From positions 1 through 64,000 of the forward strand of contig NZ_JAEAMR010000008.1 of the NCBI RefSeq assembly GCF_015999245.1: 64,000 bases of DNA, given 5' to 3'. Below, piece after piece: positions 35,553 through 44,631 of the stretch. This DNA comes from Streptomyces sp. AV19. Its GTDB lineage: Bacteria > Actinomycetota > Actinomycetes > Streptomycetales > Streptomycetaceae. The first letter of the stretch is position 1. Each line of letters begins with the position of its first letter. The notes under the pieces are model-generated. The model was given only the letters and a program-made list of their open reading frames with translations. It did no database searches and was not told where the DNA came from. The translations under genes and the position numbers were made by a program.

Positions 35553-37240
35553 GAGGCGTCTCCGTCTTCGTCGGTGGTGGGGCGTGCGGCCCGTCTGTCC
35601 GGGCTGTCCGGGGCTGTAGCGGTGGAGTCACGGCTGGACGGGGGTGGGGCGGGCCTGCTCGGCGTGGTCAGCGCGGCCAGGGAAGCCGGGGTGCGCCAGT
35701 CGGCCGGGGGTGCGGCGGGCGGGATGACGTCCGGCAGCGCAAGCTGCGACAGACCGGTGCCGGCACTCTGGGCGAGTTCGGCGGCGGCCTGCGCACCGGT
35801 CAGCGCGCCGAGCCGCTGAGGGGGCTCGGCCTGGGTGACGGCGGCGTAGCGCTCCCGCTGGGATGCTTCGAGGTCCTTCTTCAGACGGCGGCTGCGGGCG
35901 GCCCGTGCCCGCCGTACGGCGCTGACCTGTTCCTCGGTGGCCTGGTCGGCCAGATCCGCCGGCCCCAGGTAGCGGCCGGTGGTCGCGTGGTAGACCTCGA
36001 TGCGGTGGTCGTGGTGGGGCATGAAACGGACACGGACCCGGATCCCGGCCTGACCGGTCATCCACGCACCCACGTAGTCGCGTCGGCGGAATCGGACGCC
36101 GCGGGTGGTCAGCGTGCGGGTACCGGCGTCCTCCAAGGTGAACGTCCACAGGTCCGCGGCCGGCACGTCCCGCAGCGGAGTGGGATCGTCCTGCCACGCC
36201 TGAAGCGGGGTCCGGCCCCGCAGCGGTTCGGGGCGGTGTTCGGTGTTCCACCACCGGGTCCAGTCCAGCAGCCGGGCGGTGAAGTCCTCGAAGCTGAGCA
36301 GCACCTCGTCCTTCGGCCGGGAGGGGCGTTTGCCGGGGCGGGGCTGGCGGGCGTAGCCGGGCAGTGCGGCCAGCAGCATCGGCTCCACCGCCCGGTTCAG
36401 GCCCTCGACCGTGCCCTTGAGGTGCGGGGTGTAGGCGGGCAAGTCCTCCACGGTGACGTCCAGGAGGTCGAACGCGGCGGTCACCGTCCTGGACAGGAAA
36501 TCCTTGCCCCGGTCCACCCGCACCTTCTCCGGCAGGCCGCCGAACGGGCCGTAAGGCTCCTCGCGCAGCACCGCGGAACGCAACGCGGCCAGCACCGACT
36601 CCCGCGACGGATGCACCGGCGTGACCGCGACGCCGGTGATCGCGTTGGTGGCGCAGTCGGTGAACCAGGTGATCCATGGCCTGCGGGCCCTGCCGTCGAC
36701 ATCGACCAGCACCGGGACCTGCATGTGATCGGTCTCCCATGCCTGGTTGCGCCAGCCCCAGGGCCGGGTCAGGAACACATCATGCTTGCGCGCCGCCCGC
36801 TCGCCACCGGCGAGTCCGGCCCGCTCCCCCGGCGTCAGATCACGACGGATGGCCCGGTGCAGCGTCGTCAGCGACGGTGCGTCTGCAGGCGGGGACTGCC
36901 GAGCGGCACGCACGACCAGCTCGCGATGAACTGCCCGCACGTTCCCCTTCCACAGTGCCAGCAGTCCACGGACTTCGGGCGTGATCGTGAACCTCGCGTC
37001 GGCCCGGGACCGTGCGCCGGGGGAGGCGGCTGCGATCTCATCGCTCTGAGCAGCGGCCAGCCAGCGCCACACCGTGCGCTCCGACACCCCCAGCGCGTCT
37101 GCAGCCACTCGCACGTGGCCTGCTGTCAGTTTCTTCCCTGCCCGCAGGGCGAGCAGCCGCCGCACGGCCGGACCGCGCAGTGCCGTCCTCGACGCCGCAG
37201 GCAGTCCGCCGCCTGCGCGGACCGCGTCACCGTCCTCCAT
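35549..37240 (-). CDS. DDE transposase, Mu / TniA / TnsB type
   Basis: 563 residues from the ATG at 37240, which has GAGGGGA upstream; the related truncated copy also begins M-D/E-D-G here. A GTG at 37276 overlapping the preceding gene's stop is an alternative. There is an N-terminal helix-turn-helix (KLTAGHVRVAADALGVSERTVWRWLAAA). The rve catalytic core, in the numbering from 37276, has D183 (WETDHMQ), D255 (RVDRGKDF) and E291 (HLKGTVEGLN). A Mu C-terminal beta-barrel follows (FRRRDYVGAWM...IEVYHATTGRYLG). The Pro/Ala-rich C-terminus is where such proteins contact the ATPase. It looks complete. Confidence 0.9.
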   Translation of the reverse strand: MEDGDAVRAGGGLPAASRTALRGPAVRRLLALRAGKKLTAGHVRVAADALGVSERTVWRWLAAAQSDEIAAASPGARSRADARFTITPEVRGLLALWKGNVRAVHRELVVRAARQSPPADAPSLTTLHRAIRRDLTPGERAGLAGGERAARKHDVFLTRPWGWRNQAWETDHMQVPVLVDVDGRARRPWITWFTDCATNAITGVAVTPVHPSRESVLAALRSAVLREEPYGPFGGLPEKVRVDRGKDFLSRTVTAAFDLLDVTVEDLPAYTPHLKGTVEGLNRAVEPMLLAALPGYARQPRPGKRPSRPKDEVLLSFEDFTARLLDWTRWWNTEHRPEPLRGRTPLQAWQDDPTPLRDVPAADLWTFTLEDAGTRTLTTRGVRFRRRDYVGAWMTGQAGIRVRVRFMPHHDHRIEVYHATTGRYLGPADLADQATEEQVSAVRRARAARSRRLKKDLEASQRERYAAVTQAEPPQRLGALTGAQAAAELAQSAGTGLSQLALPDVIPPAAPPADWRTPASLAALTTPSRPAPPPSSRDSTATAPDSPDRRAARPTTDEDGDAS

Positions 37241-37272
37241 GCCAGTTCCCCTCACGCGGGTGGGTCGTCGTC

Positions 37273-38556
37273 TCACAGTGGCGGCGCGACCCGTTGGAGC
37301 AGCCGCCCCAGCAAAGCCCGGTCAACGGCTGCGCCAGCGGTGGTGAGCAGCGCGTTCTGCAGGTGCGCAGTCAAGGCGGCCCACGTGCGGAGCGTGCCGT
37401 GCGCGCACGACTGGTCGATCCATGTCAGATCCGGGGCCGGGACGGTGCGCCACAGCGGATGGAAGCCGGTCATCACGTCCGCTGCTTCCGCTCCGGTCAG
37501 GCGTGGAACCTCCTGCCATGCACCGATGCGCGATGCCAGATGCGGCAGCCGGGCCAGCGCCCGCTCGCTGCCCGCCCCGCACAGCACCAGCGTGATCCGC
37601 GTATCGGGGTGGTCCCACAGGCTCTGCAGATACTCCAGACACGGCACAGGCAGGCGCTGAGCCTTATCGACCACCAGCACCCGCGCCTCGCCCAGTGCCC
37701 CCGTGACCACGGCGTCGGCCAGCGCAGAGGTGTGCGGGAAGCGGCCCGGCAACGCCAGAGCGTCGAACACCGCCCGCCGTATGCCGGCCACCGACGGGCG
37801 CACCGGCACCGGCACCCACGTCACCTTCCAGCCCGGAGGCACTGCGTGGAGCGCCATCCGCACGGCCACGGTCTTGCCCCGGCCCGGGTCGCCGAACACA
37901 CACACCGCGCCCTGGACCGCCATCGCCTGCCCGACCGCCTCGGCCACCGCCCGAACCGACGACGTCCGCACCAGCTGCGCGCCCGCCGGCAACGCCACAC
38001 CCACCAGCGCTCCGCTCTCCTCCGCCGGCACGCCCGCGACCGCCGCGGGCGCAGGGTGCGGCAGCCGTCGCGCCACCGCCTTCGCCGCGCCACCCTCCCG
38101 CGGGCCCGCCAGAGCAAGGTCAGCCAGCGCCTGCCTCGTCTGCTGCTCCTCCCACTCCCGCCGGACCACCGCGCGGTCCGGCAAGACCCTGCCGGCCTGA
38201 ATGTCCCGGTGCACCACCCGGTACAACGACGCCAGCGAAGGCACCTGGCCCCCGGCCTGCTTCAGATACCGGTGCAGCACCGCCACGTTCCCGCCCGCCT
38301 GCGCCAGCACCTCCCACGCATGGTCGGACAACTCCAGCCGGGCCCGGCGCCTGCGCTCCACACGGCCCTCAGTCCGCGCAGCCTCCAGCCACCGCCACAC
38401 CGTCCGCGCAGTCACCCCACCAACCTGCACACCCGCACGCACATGCGCCGTGGTCAACGCCCCGGCCGCATCGAGCTCCAACAGCCGCGCCACCAGCACC
38501 GGCCTGGACACCCTCAGCCCTGCCGTGACCTCACCCCACACGCCCGGCTCGCCCAC
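37273..38556 (-). CDS. Transposase-N-terminus / AAA ATPase fusion
   Basis: 427 residues. Residues 1-140 match the DNA-binding front of the neighbouring transposase (GALTTAHVRAGVQVGGVTARTVWRWLEAA ... LYRVVHRDIQAGR) but the DDE core is absent. Residues about 190-427 are instead a TniB-like ATPase with Walker A GDPGRGKT (222-229) and a Walker B VVDK in which Lys298 replaces the catalytic Glu. The lid (FHPLW...LRTWAALTAHLQNALL) is intact. The stop overlaps the alternative GTG start of the transposase, so it is the first gene of the operon. It may bind element ends and nucleotide without hydrolysing it, acting as a regulator. Confidence 0.85.
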   Translation of the reverse strand: MGEPGVWGEVTAGLRVSRPVLVARLLELDAAGALTTAHVRAGVQVGGVTARTVWRWLEAARTEGRVERRRRARLELSDHAWEVLAQAGGNVAVLHRYLKQAGGQVPSLASLYRVVHRDIQAGRVLPDRAVVRREWEEQQTRQALADLALAGPREGGAAKAVARRLPHPAPAAVAGVPAEESGALVGVALPAGAQLVRTSSVRAVAEAVGQAMAVQGAVCVFGDPGRGKTVAVRMALHAVPPGWKVTWVPVPVRPSVAGIRRAVFDALALPGRFPHTSALADAVVTGALGEARVLVVDKAQRLPVPCLEYLQSLWDHPDTRITLVLCGAGSERALARLPHLASRIGAWQEVPRLTGAEAADVMTGFHPLWRTVPAPDLTWIDQSCAHGTLRTWAALTAHLQNALLTTAGAAVDRALLGRLLQRVAPPL

Positions 38557-38765
38557 CGAAAAACCCTTCAGCCACGGAACCCAACACCCACCACGATGCG
38601 GCCGCGAAGCCGCCGAAGGATCAGAAGTGCCGTTCCCGAGACAGCGGCATGGGGCGGGGTGTACCGCCCCATGACAGCCGAACCGACTACAGATACCGCT
38701 CTACGGCACCGACCATGCCCTTACCCAACGCCCCACCAGCGAAAACACCCCAACCTGACATGCCG

Positions 38766-39692
38766 TCACTGACACCCAACCACCGACACCACACCGGCAC
38801 ATCGCAGCGGGTCCGCCTCGCCGAGGCGTCGACGGTGATCGAGCCGGGGCGCCTTGGTGTAGCGGGGCAGGTCGGCGAAGAAGCGGGTCACGCTGGTGCG
38901 GTTCAGCCGCTCGATACCGCCTTTGTGGCGGGCACTGCGCACCCGGTGCACCGGAACACCGAGCAGGCCGAAGGCCCGCCGGACGGTCTTGGACAGGAAG
39001 TCGGCGCCGCCGTCGACCCGTACGAACTGAGGCAATCCCCCGGCCGGGCCGTAAGGATCCTCCCGCAGCACCGACGCCCGTACAGCCGCCAGAACCGAGC
39101 CGCGGTGCGCGGAGCCGGCGGTGACCGCCCAGCCCATCACATAGCTGGTACCGCGGTCCTCGAACCACGTCACCCACACCTTCGACAGCTTCTTGTCGGG
39201 CATCATCACGACGGTCGGGGCCTGCTTGTGATCGCCCTCCCACACCTGGTTCCGGGCCACCGCCGGCCGCTGGAAGGCGGGGTCGAAGCCGCGGGCGGCC
39301 GGAATACCCTCCCGCAGGCCCGCCATGAAACCAGGGTCGAGGTCACGGGCGATCGCGTCGTGCAGCGTCGTCAGCCCCACCGGCTTCTCCCCCGCCACCT
39401 TGGCAGCGCGCACCAGATGCTCGTGAGCGCGTTTGACGTTGCCCTGGTAATCGGCGAGAACTTCGATGATCTCGTCGGTGATCCGAAACCGCCTGCGTTC
39501 GGGCTTCTCCGGGCTGCCGGTCTTCTCAGCGCTCGCCAGCCAGTCCCACACCGTCCTGATGTGCACGTTCAACGCTTCGGAGACCAGCCGCACATGCACC
39601 GTTGTCAACTTCCCCGCCCCACGCAGCCGCAGCAGCTGAGCCACCGCGGCAGGCCGTAACTCATCCCGATGCCGCCCCAAGCCGTCGTCCAT
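38766..39692 (-). pseudogene. C-terminally truncated second DDE transposase
   Basis: About 288 codons of a second Mu/TniA-type transposase: start MDDGLGRHRDEL, helix-turn-helix KLTTVHVRLVSEALNVHIRTVWDWL, and all three catalytic acids (EGDHKQAP, VRVDGGADF, HKGGIERLN). It is clearly diverged from its neighbour. Homology ends near 38825 (YTKAPRLDHRR), after which the frame runs into unrelated sequence. The Mu C-terminal domain is missing, so it is not expected to transpose. Confidence 0.8.
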
Positions 39693-39849
39693 GACCCCCC
39701 AGGCATCACTCGTCACCGGAGCCGGCACCCGCGCAGAGCACGAACCGGCAACAGAGCAGTGATCACAGCATCAGCCTCCGGACAGTCAACAGCCGCCCTA
39801 CACAGGGCAGTTCACATAGCGGCCCGTGACAGGCATTACGGACATGACA

Positions 39850-40568
39850 CTAGAGCCGACACCCTCGACAAGTGTCCGCATCGATCACCTGGGCGGGTGA
39901 CACCGATCCGTTTCGCCTCGCCCTGACCCCTTCGTGCGCTATAGAGCCCACTTCAAAGGAGGTTCGACGAACATTGCACTGGCCGATTCGGGATCACACC
40001 ACCACTGATTCGGGAAAACACCACCAAGATCAACCATCTGAAACGTCAACTGACCAGGACAAACACGAGTCACCATCAGTGGTGCGGAAACCCGAACATC
40101 TCGGTGGCCTCTTCCCCGAACCTCACACCAGCAGGTCCAGTGCTGGCTTCGCCGCCAACACCCGGCAGGCGTGCTGGGCTTCGGGGATCCGGATCGGCGC
40201 AGTGTGTCTTGCCCGTCCTGCACGCTGTCGACGGTGCGCGAATCGTGGCTGTGGATCACTTCCGTGCTGGAGCCACACAGGGTCACCGAATCCGCGATCA
40301 TGACTGACCGTGGGTGACGCGCTCCTCCAGGACCTGTGGTTCGCCAGACCGACGACGCCGCGATCGACCGCCACCCTGCTACCGCCGACTCACCGAATGA
40401 AGCGGCTTGCAATGGGACAGTTCCGGAAGGCGCGTGAGGCTTCCTCGACAAGCCGCCCCCGCATGTCGGGTTAATTGGCCGAATGCGGGCGCCACATCTG
40501 CGGAATGGTAGCCGTTGGCTCTATGGCCGCCTGATGGTTCCGCAGATCACCAGGGGAGGGAGCAGGAC
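39850..40568. other. Gene-free scar with transposon ends
   Basis: About 720 bases without a convincing gene. The base composition is visibly lower in GC than its surroundings. It contains the right end of the transposon, a pair of 19-base direct repeats, and short coding-like scraps on the minus strand (for example VGLANHRSWRS) that I cannot assign. It looks like stacked insertion-sequence debris. Confidence 0.5.
39985..40025 (+). repeat. Two 19-base direct repeats, IS21-like end
   Basis: GATTCGGGATCACACCACC (39985-40003) and GATTCGGGAAAACACCACC (40007-40025) differ at two positions and are spaced 22 bases apart. Tandem terminal repeats of this kind are typical of IS21-family ends. No istA/istB-like gene follows, so only the end survives. 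Confidence 0.55.
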
Positions 40569-42419
40569 GTGGGTCGGACGCTTACGCTGGAAGGCCAGGA
40601 GTTCGAGGTGGAAGGGAGGTGGGTCTCCCGTTCCTTCGCCGGACCGATGGTGCTGGTGGCGGGCGAGTCGGGGGCAGGAAAAAGCACGGGGCTGGAGGCG
40701 CAGTGGTACGCCGTGGGCCTGACCTGCACTCGGGTCATGCCCGCGGTACGGGCCTGCGAGCGCACCCGGCTCACTTTCCAGATCGACACGGTGCGCTGGC
40801 GTGCCACCCGCTCGGCCCGCAGTACCGCAGGCGTGGTGGAGTTCGAGAACCTCGCCGACTCCGGTCAGCCGCCGGTGCGTTGTCCCGTCAAGGCGGGCAA
40901 GAACGGTGAGCCCAGTGCCGCCGAATTCTTCCAGGGCCTGCTGGGCATCCCCCGGATCGGCACGGGGGCAGGGCGGCTCACCATGGAGGAGGTTCTGCCC
41001 TGGATGTACATCCAGCAGGCGACCATCGCCATCAGCTACCTCGGCGGCCTCTCTCACGCGCGGCGCCGGCTGGCGGGACGGACGCTGCTCGGCGCCCACG
41101 ACGCACAGGTCGAAGCCCTCAGGTCACGCGCCGACCAGGCCCGCAAAGAGTGGTCGGCTGCCAAGAACACCCTGGAGAAGATCCTCAAGGTACGGGCCGA
41201 ACGCGGCCTCGACGAGCTCGGCGACCTGCAGACGCGCCAGGCGCAGTGGACTGCCGAACACGAAGAGACCGCCGCACAAGCCCGCGCGGCCACCATGGAA
41301 CTGAGCAAACTGGCCCGCCGGCACCAGGCCTTGGCGGATCAGGCGAAGGCGGTCGAGCCCGCACAGCGGGCCGCGCGGGCCGGGGCGGACGAGGCCGAAA
41401 AAGAGGCACGGTCCTGGGCCTGCGCGGAAGGGGAAGCCGAAGGGCTCTACGCGGCGTTGCGGGAACTCGCGGCCGACCCCACAACGTGCCCGGTGTGCCA
41501 CCAGAAGCTGGTTACCGAAGGCCTGACGGACGAACAGTGCCCATTGTGCAAGGAGATCGACCCCGGCCGGGCGCAGCGGAGCCGGCAGGACGACGAGCGT
41601 GCGCAGGAAGCCCGTAGGCAGCGGGACCATGCCCGTGCAGCCCGGCGGAAGGCTGATGATGCGGCTGCGGCGGCGCGGTTGAAGGCATTGCAAGCCGATC
41701 AGGCCGTGCGCGAGGCGTACGCACGTGCCGCAGAGTTCGGCAGGGACATCGTCGATCCCCAGCGGGAGAAGGCCCGTGGGCTCGAGGCGGCCGCGCGTGA
41801 ACTGGCAGCCCGGCTGGAGCAACTCGCGCAGCATCTCCGGGAGGTCGACGCCCTGCACGACCTCAAGCGCGAGCGCGACAGCCTGGCCGCGGCGAAGGGC
41901 AAGGCGCAGGAGGAGTTCACAGCAGCGGAGACGAATGTCAGCGAGCATGTGAAGGCCTTGGCGGAGCGCTGGTCGGTCTTCTTCGAGAAGCGCATGAAGG
42001 CCACCGACCCGCAGGTGCGCAGCGCCTCCATCGATGCCGACGATTTCTCCCCGTTGGTCAACGGACGTCCTTTCGACGCCCAGGCCGTCGCGGGCGCTGT
42101 CCTCGTCAGGATCAACATCAACGCCATGCTCGCACTGCGGGACCTGATGATCGAGGTCCCGGCCATCCTGCTGCCGGGGTTCCTCATGATCGATTCTCCG
42201 CTGAGCGGTCTCGGAACTCACGGACACGACCAGGAAGCCGGCGAGGTGATGCTGCGCACGCTCGCCGACTGCGCGACCCGCCCCGATGCGCAAGGCGGGG
42301 TACAGCAGGTCGTCTGCGCAGTCAATGACCCCCTGAGCGAGCCTGTTCCGGGCATGCGCGAGATCCTCGTGGACAAGACCGACCGCTACATCCCCGGCCT
42401 CCCGGCCGACCTCGCATAA
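40569..42419 (+). CDS. Rad50/SMC-like coiled-coil ATPase with zinc hook
   Basis: 616 residues from GTG 40569 (GGGAGGGAGCAGG upstream). Walker A GESGAGKS is at 32-39. Long Ala/Arg/Glu-rich coiled coils at about 185-300 and 330-470 flank a central turn with two CxxC pairs (CPVC 307-310, CPLC 324-327) that would bind zinc as a hook. Walker B is FLMIDSP with Asp542; Ser replaces the catalytic Glu found in Rad50. The C-terminus ends near YIPGLPADLA. This layout occurs in DNA-repair and in anti-phage ATPases. The partner may be the convergent nucleotidyltransferase gene or another lost gene. Confidence 0.8.
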   Translation: MGRTLTLEGQEFEVEGRWVSRSFAGPMVLVAGESGAGKSTGLEAQWYAVGLTCTRVMPAVRACERTRLTFQIDTVRWRATRSARSTAGVVEFENLADSGQPPVRCPVKAGKNGEPSAAEFFQGLLGIPRIGTGAGRLTMEEVLPWMYIQQATIAISYLGGLSHARRRLAGRTLLGAHDAQVEALRSRADQARKEWSAAKNTLEKILKVRAERGLDELGDLQTRQAQWTAEHEETAAQARAATMELSKLARRHQALADQAKAVEPAQRAARAGADEAEKEARSWACAEGEAEGLYAALRELAADPTTCPVCHQKLVTEGLTDEQCPLCKEIDPGRAQRSRQDDERAQEARRQRDHARAARRKADDAAAAARLKALQADQAVREAYARAAEFGRDIVDPQREKARGLEAAARELAARLEQLAQHLREVDALHDLKRERDSLAAAKGKAQEEFTAAETNVSEHVKALAERWSVFFEKRMKATDPQVRSASIDADDFSPLVNGRPFDAQAVAGAVLVRININAMLALRDLMIEVPAILLPGFLMIDSPLSGLGTHGHDQEAGEVMLRTLADCATRPDAQGGVQQVVCAVNDPLSEPVPGMREILVDKTDRYIPGLPADLA

Positions 42420-42514
42420 CCCACCTGTTTCCTGGGGTCCTTGTCCGGCAGGGGCGTTGGGACAGGAGATGACGCTGCCCCCCGGCCGGGGGGGGCAGGG
42501 CTTCCCCGGCCTGG

Positions 42515-43372
42515 TCAGACGGTGTCCACAAGAGAAGTGTTGCGGACCACCATGTGCAGGGCGTGCAGTGGCTGGGTCCGCGTCGGGCGAACCACCTCAA
42601 TCCAGTCGCGTTCCTGCTTGAGGTGCCAGGTGAGTTGGTCGAAATAACGCCACCCGAAGCTGACACGGGTAGAACTCGGGGCCCCTTCGTGCCGCGGGCC
42701 GATCGGTGCGCCGTGCAGGTTGACCGCCGTGACATCACGGCCGCAGGACTCAAGGTGGCTCAGAACGGCAGCAGCACTGCGGCGCAGCGGGCTGGTCTCA
42801 CTCCAGCGTTCAAGAGCCCGTAGGGCATCAAGGCCCTGGGGGTGGGCGTCCGGCAGTTCCAGACGGTGCAGGTCGATCGCACCGGCCCGAAGAAGCCGGA
42901 CGAGTTCGCCGCGTACGGGGCGGGGGATCCACCGGTCCAGGCCCTCGAACTGCTCGACCATGTCGTCCCGGGGCGCCCGGCCGGCCGAAGCGTCCGGGTG
43001 CAGCTGGGCCAGGCGTGCCTCAGCGGTCTCCCGGTTGTCGCCGCGCTGCCACAGCAGGTACATCGGAATCCCTTCCGCGGCAAGGGATTCGTACTGCTCG
43101 AACTGGATCTGCAGTCCCCGGCTGCGGCCCTTGAGTGCCCGCTTCAGCGACGCCTGCGGATCACGGCCGTAGGACAGCGCGCTGACGAACTCTTGGATCA
43201 GCCGGTCGTCGCGTCGGTGTTCCACCACGACATCGACGTCTGCGGGCTCCAGTGCCCCACGGGCGTACGAGCCGAAAACGTAGATCTCATCGACGAGGTC
43301 GAGGGGCCACCCTCCCTCGCCGAGGCGGCACAGCATCTCCTGGAGAAGGGTGGTGGCACGTGCGCGTTTCAC
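42515..43372 (-). CDS. Nucleotidyltransferase-domain protein
   Basis: 285 residues from GTG 43372, chosen for its AGGAG site; a TTG five codons upstream lies inside that site. The fingerprint GSYARG (34-39) followed by DVDVVVE (45-51) is the GSx10DxD core of the pol-beta/MNT nucleotidyltransferase fold. The rest (a charged helical part and a C-terminal WRYFDQLTWHLKQERDW segment) is unfamiliar. Such proteins adenylylate proteins or tRNA in toxin-antitoxin and defence modules. It converges on the zinc-hook ATPase gene with 95 bases between the stops. Confidence 0.75.
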   Translation of the reverse strand: MKRARATTLLQEMLCRLGEGGWPLDLVDEIYVFGSYARGALEPADVDVVVEHRRDDRLIQEFVSALSYGRDPQASLKRALKGRSRGLQIQFEQYESLAAEGIPMYLLWQRGDNRETAEARLAQLHPDASAGRAPRDDMVEQFEGLDRWIPRPVRGELVRLLRAGAIDLHRLELPDAHPQGLDALRALERWSETSPLRRSAAAVLSHLESCGRDVTAVNLHGAPIGPRHEGAPSSTRVSFGWRYFDQLTWHLKQERDWIEVVRPTRTQPLHALHMVVRNTSLVDTV

Positions 43373-44342
43373 GACTGTTCTCCTCAACCGAACGGGGATA
43401 TTGCGGTGACCCTACAAGTCACCTCTGGCACAGCCGGTGTTGGGCTGTGGATCCACCGTGCCGAGGAAACGGCGGAGAACAGTCGCACGCAGGGGTGTGG
43501 GCCCGTAGCGTCTCCACGCCGTACATAGGCAGATCCGGGGGCACCGTGGGCCTGGTACCGGCCCACTCTCCGCGGCTTATGCGGCTTGACGCCGAGGGGG
43601 CTTTGTGGCCAGGAGCACCGAGCTCCTCCACCGCGACGGCCAAGGCCGTATGGTCCGTACTCCGGCTGCAAAGCTGCCGATGTGCCGTTGGCACAGCGCG
43701 AGGCGGTCCGGGCGCCGTACCGACCCCCGCACGGCGGCAGTGTCGAACGGCTGCCACCTGGGCGGCGGCCACCCCGCGGCACGGGGCCGCACCCGCTCAG
43801 GCAACACGAACGCTCGCGCAAACGATCCACCACAGCAGCCTTCTCGTCCAGCTCGACCGCATGCTGCTCCTCAAGCACTGCTCACCATCCCCTTTCCGCC
43901 CCAACATCCGGCCCTCCCTCCGGACAAGTAGCGGGCCATGGCACTTCACCCGCACCATGCCGCCCAGCGACGGAGACCAACGGCGCAAGGAAGGATGAGG
44001 GCCAACCTCCTGAAAACAGCCTGCCGTTGGGTCGTTCTCCTCCGCCACGAAGCGGCGTATGCGCAGCGCAGTGAACGGACTACCGAAGTGCCGAGCACAG
44101 CACGGGGCCACGCCTGCCGTGCATTCCCAGACGTCAACCCGCAGCCGTACCTGGCTTTCAAAGGCAAGAGCGGTACCGAAAAGGGGGTAGACCAAGGACA
44201 CGGAGCACGGGCATGAGGTGCCTGACAACCGCTTCCTGCTCGACACAGCCCGGGCGTGCCGGGGCACAGCCATCGCACACACGTGGCCCGGAACAGCGCC
44301 CCGAGCCCGTGCAGAGAACGCAGCGGGGGCGCGGGCTGCTCG
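43373..44342. other. Region with no convincing gene
   Basis: About 970 bases. Several frames are open on both strands but none shows family-like sequence or a good start. A short minus-strand stretch (LEEQHAVELDEKAAVVDRLRER, around 43800-43870) looks protein-like and may be a scrap of a lost gene. No RNA gene, CRISPR repeat or clear inverted repeat was seen. Confidence 0.4.
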
Positions 44343-44546
44343 TCAGTACCAGCGCATGTCCAGTGCTTCCAGAGCGTTGATCTGCTGCGTTGTGAGCCGG
44401 GTGACGTTGCGGCGTCGTTCGGACAGCCAACGGCGCAGAAGGAACGGATCACCGCTGTCGTCGCCGCGGTAGGTGGCGGGGACGGCGAGGTGCCGGTGAG
44501 TGCGCCAGAACAGGCAGGCCTCCCGCAGGGCCTTTGCAGAAGGCCC
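44343..44546 (-). pseudogene. Helicase-associated (HA) domain, C-terminal fragment
   Basis: About 67 codons (AKALREACLFWRTHRHLAVPATY...FLLRRWLSERRRN...LTTQQINALEALDMRWY) form one HA repeat: Trp-rich helices that end exactly with a stop, as in the last repeat of large actinobacterial helicases. The rest of the gene upstream is lost; the sequence joins head-on to a helicase fragment of opposite direction near 44550-44630. Confidence 0.7.
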
Positions 44547-44631
44547 AGGCCGCATATCCGCAGGGTCGGCGCAGCAGGCAGGCGATGGGGTGGCGCAGGG
44601 GGATCTGGCCGAGCAGCTCGTGCTGAGTGGG

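Larger units (their letters stand above)
34402..39849 (-). mobile_element. Mu/Tn7-like transposon (DDE transposase + AAA ATPases)
   Basis: One strand carries, in transcription order, a truncated transposase, a transposase-N-terminus/ATPase fusion, a full DDE transposase, an AAA ATPase and a small ATPase-like gene. The last four are tightly spaced or overlapping. The outer ends share AGTGTC (34400-34405) in inverted orientation (GACACT, 39846-39851), and each has further TGTC copies inside. No clear target duplication is seen. The left end cuts a deacetylase gene. The boundaries are inferred, and the element is probably a composite of two related insertions. Confidence 0.6.
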
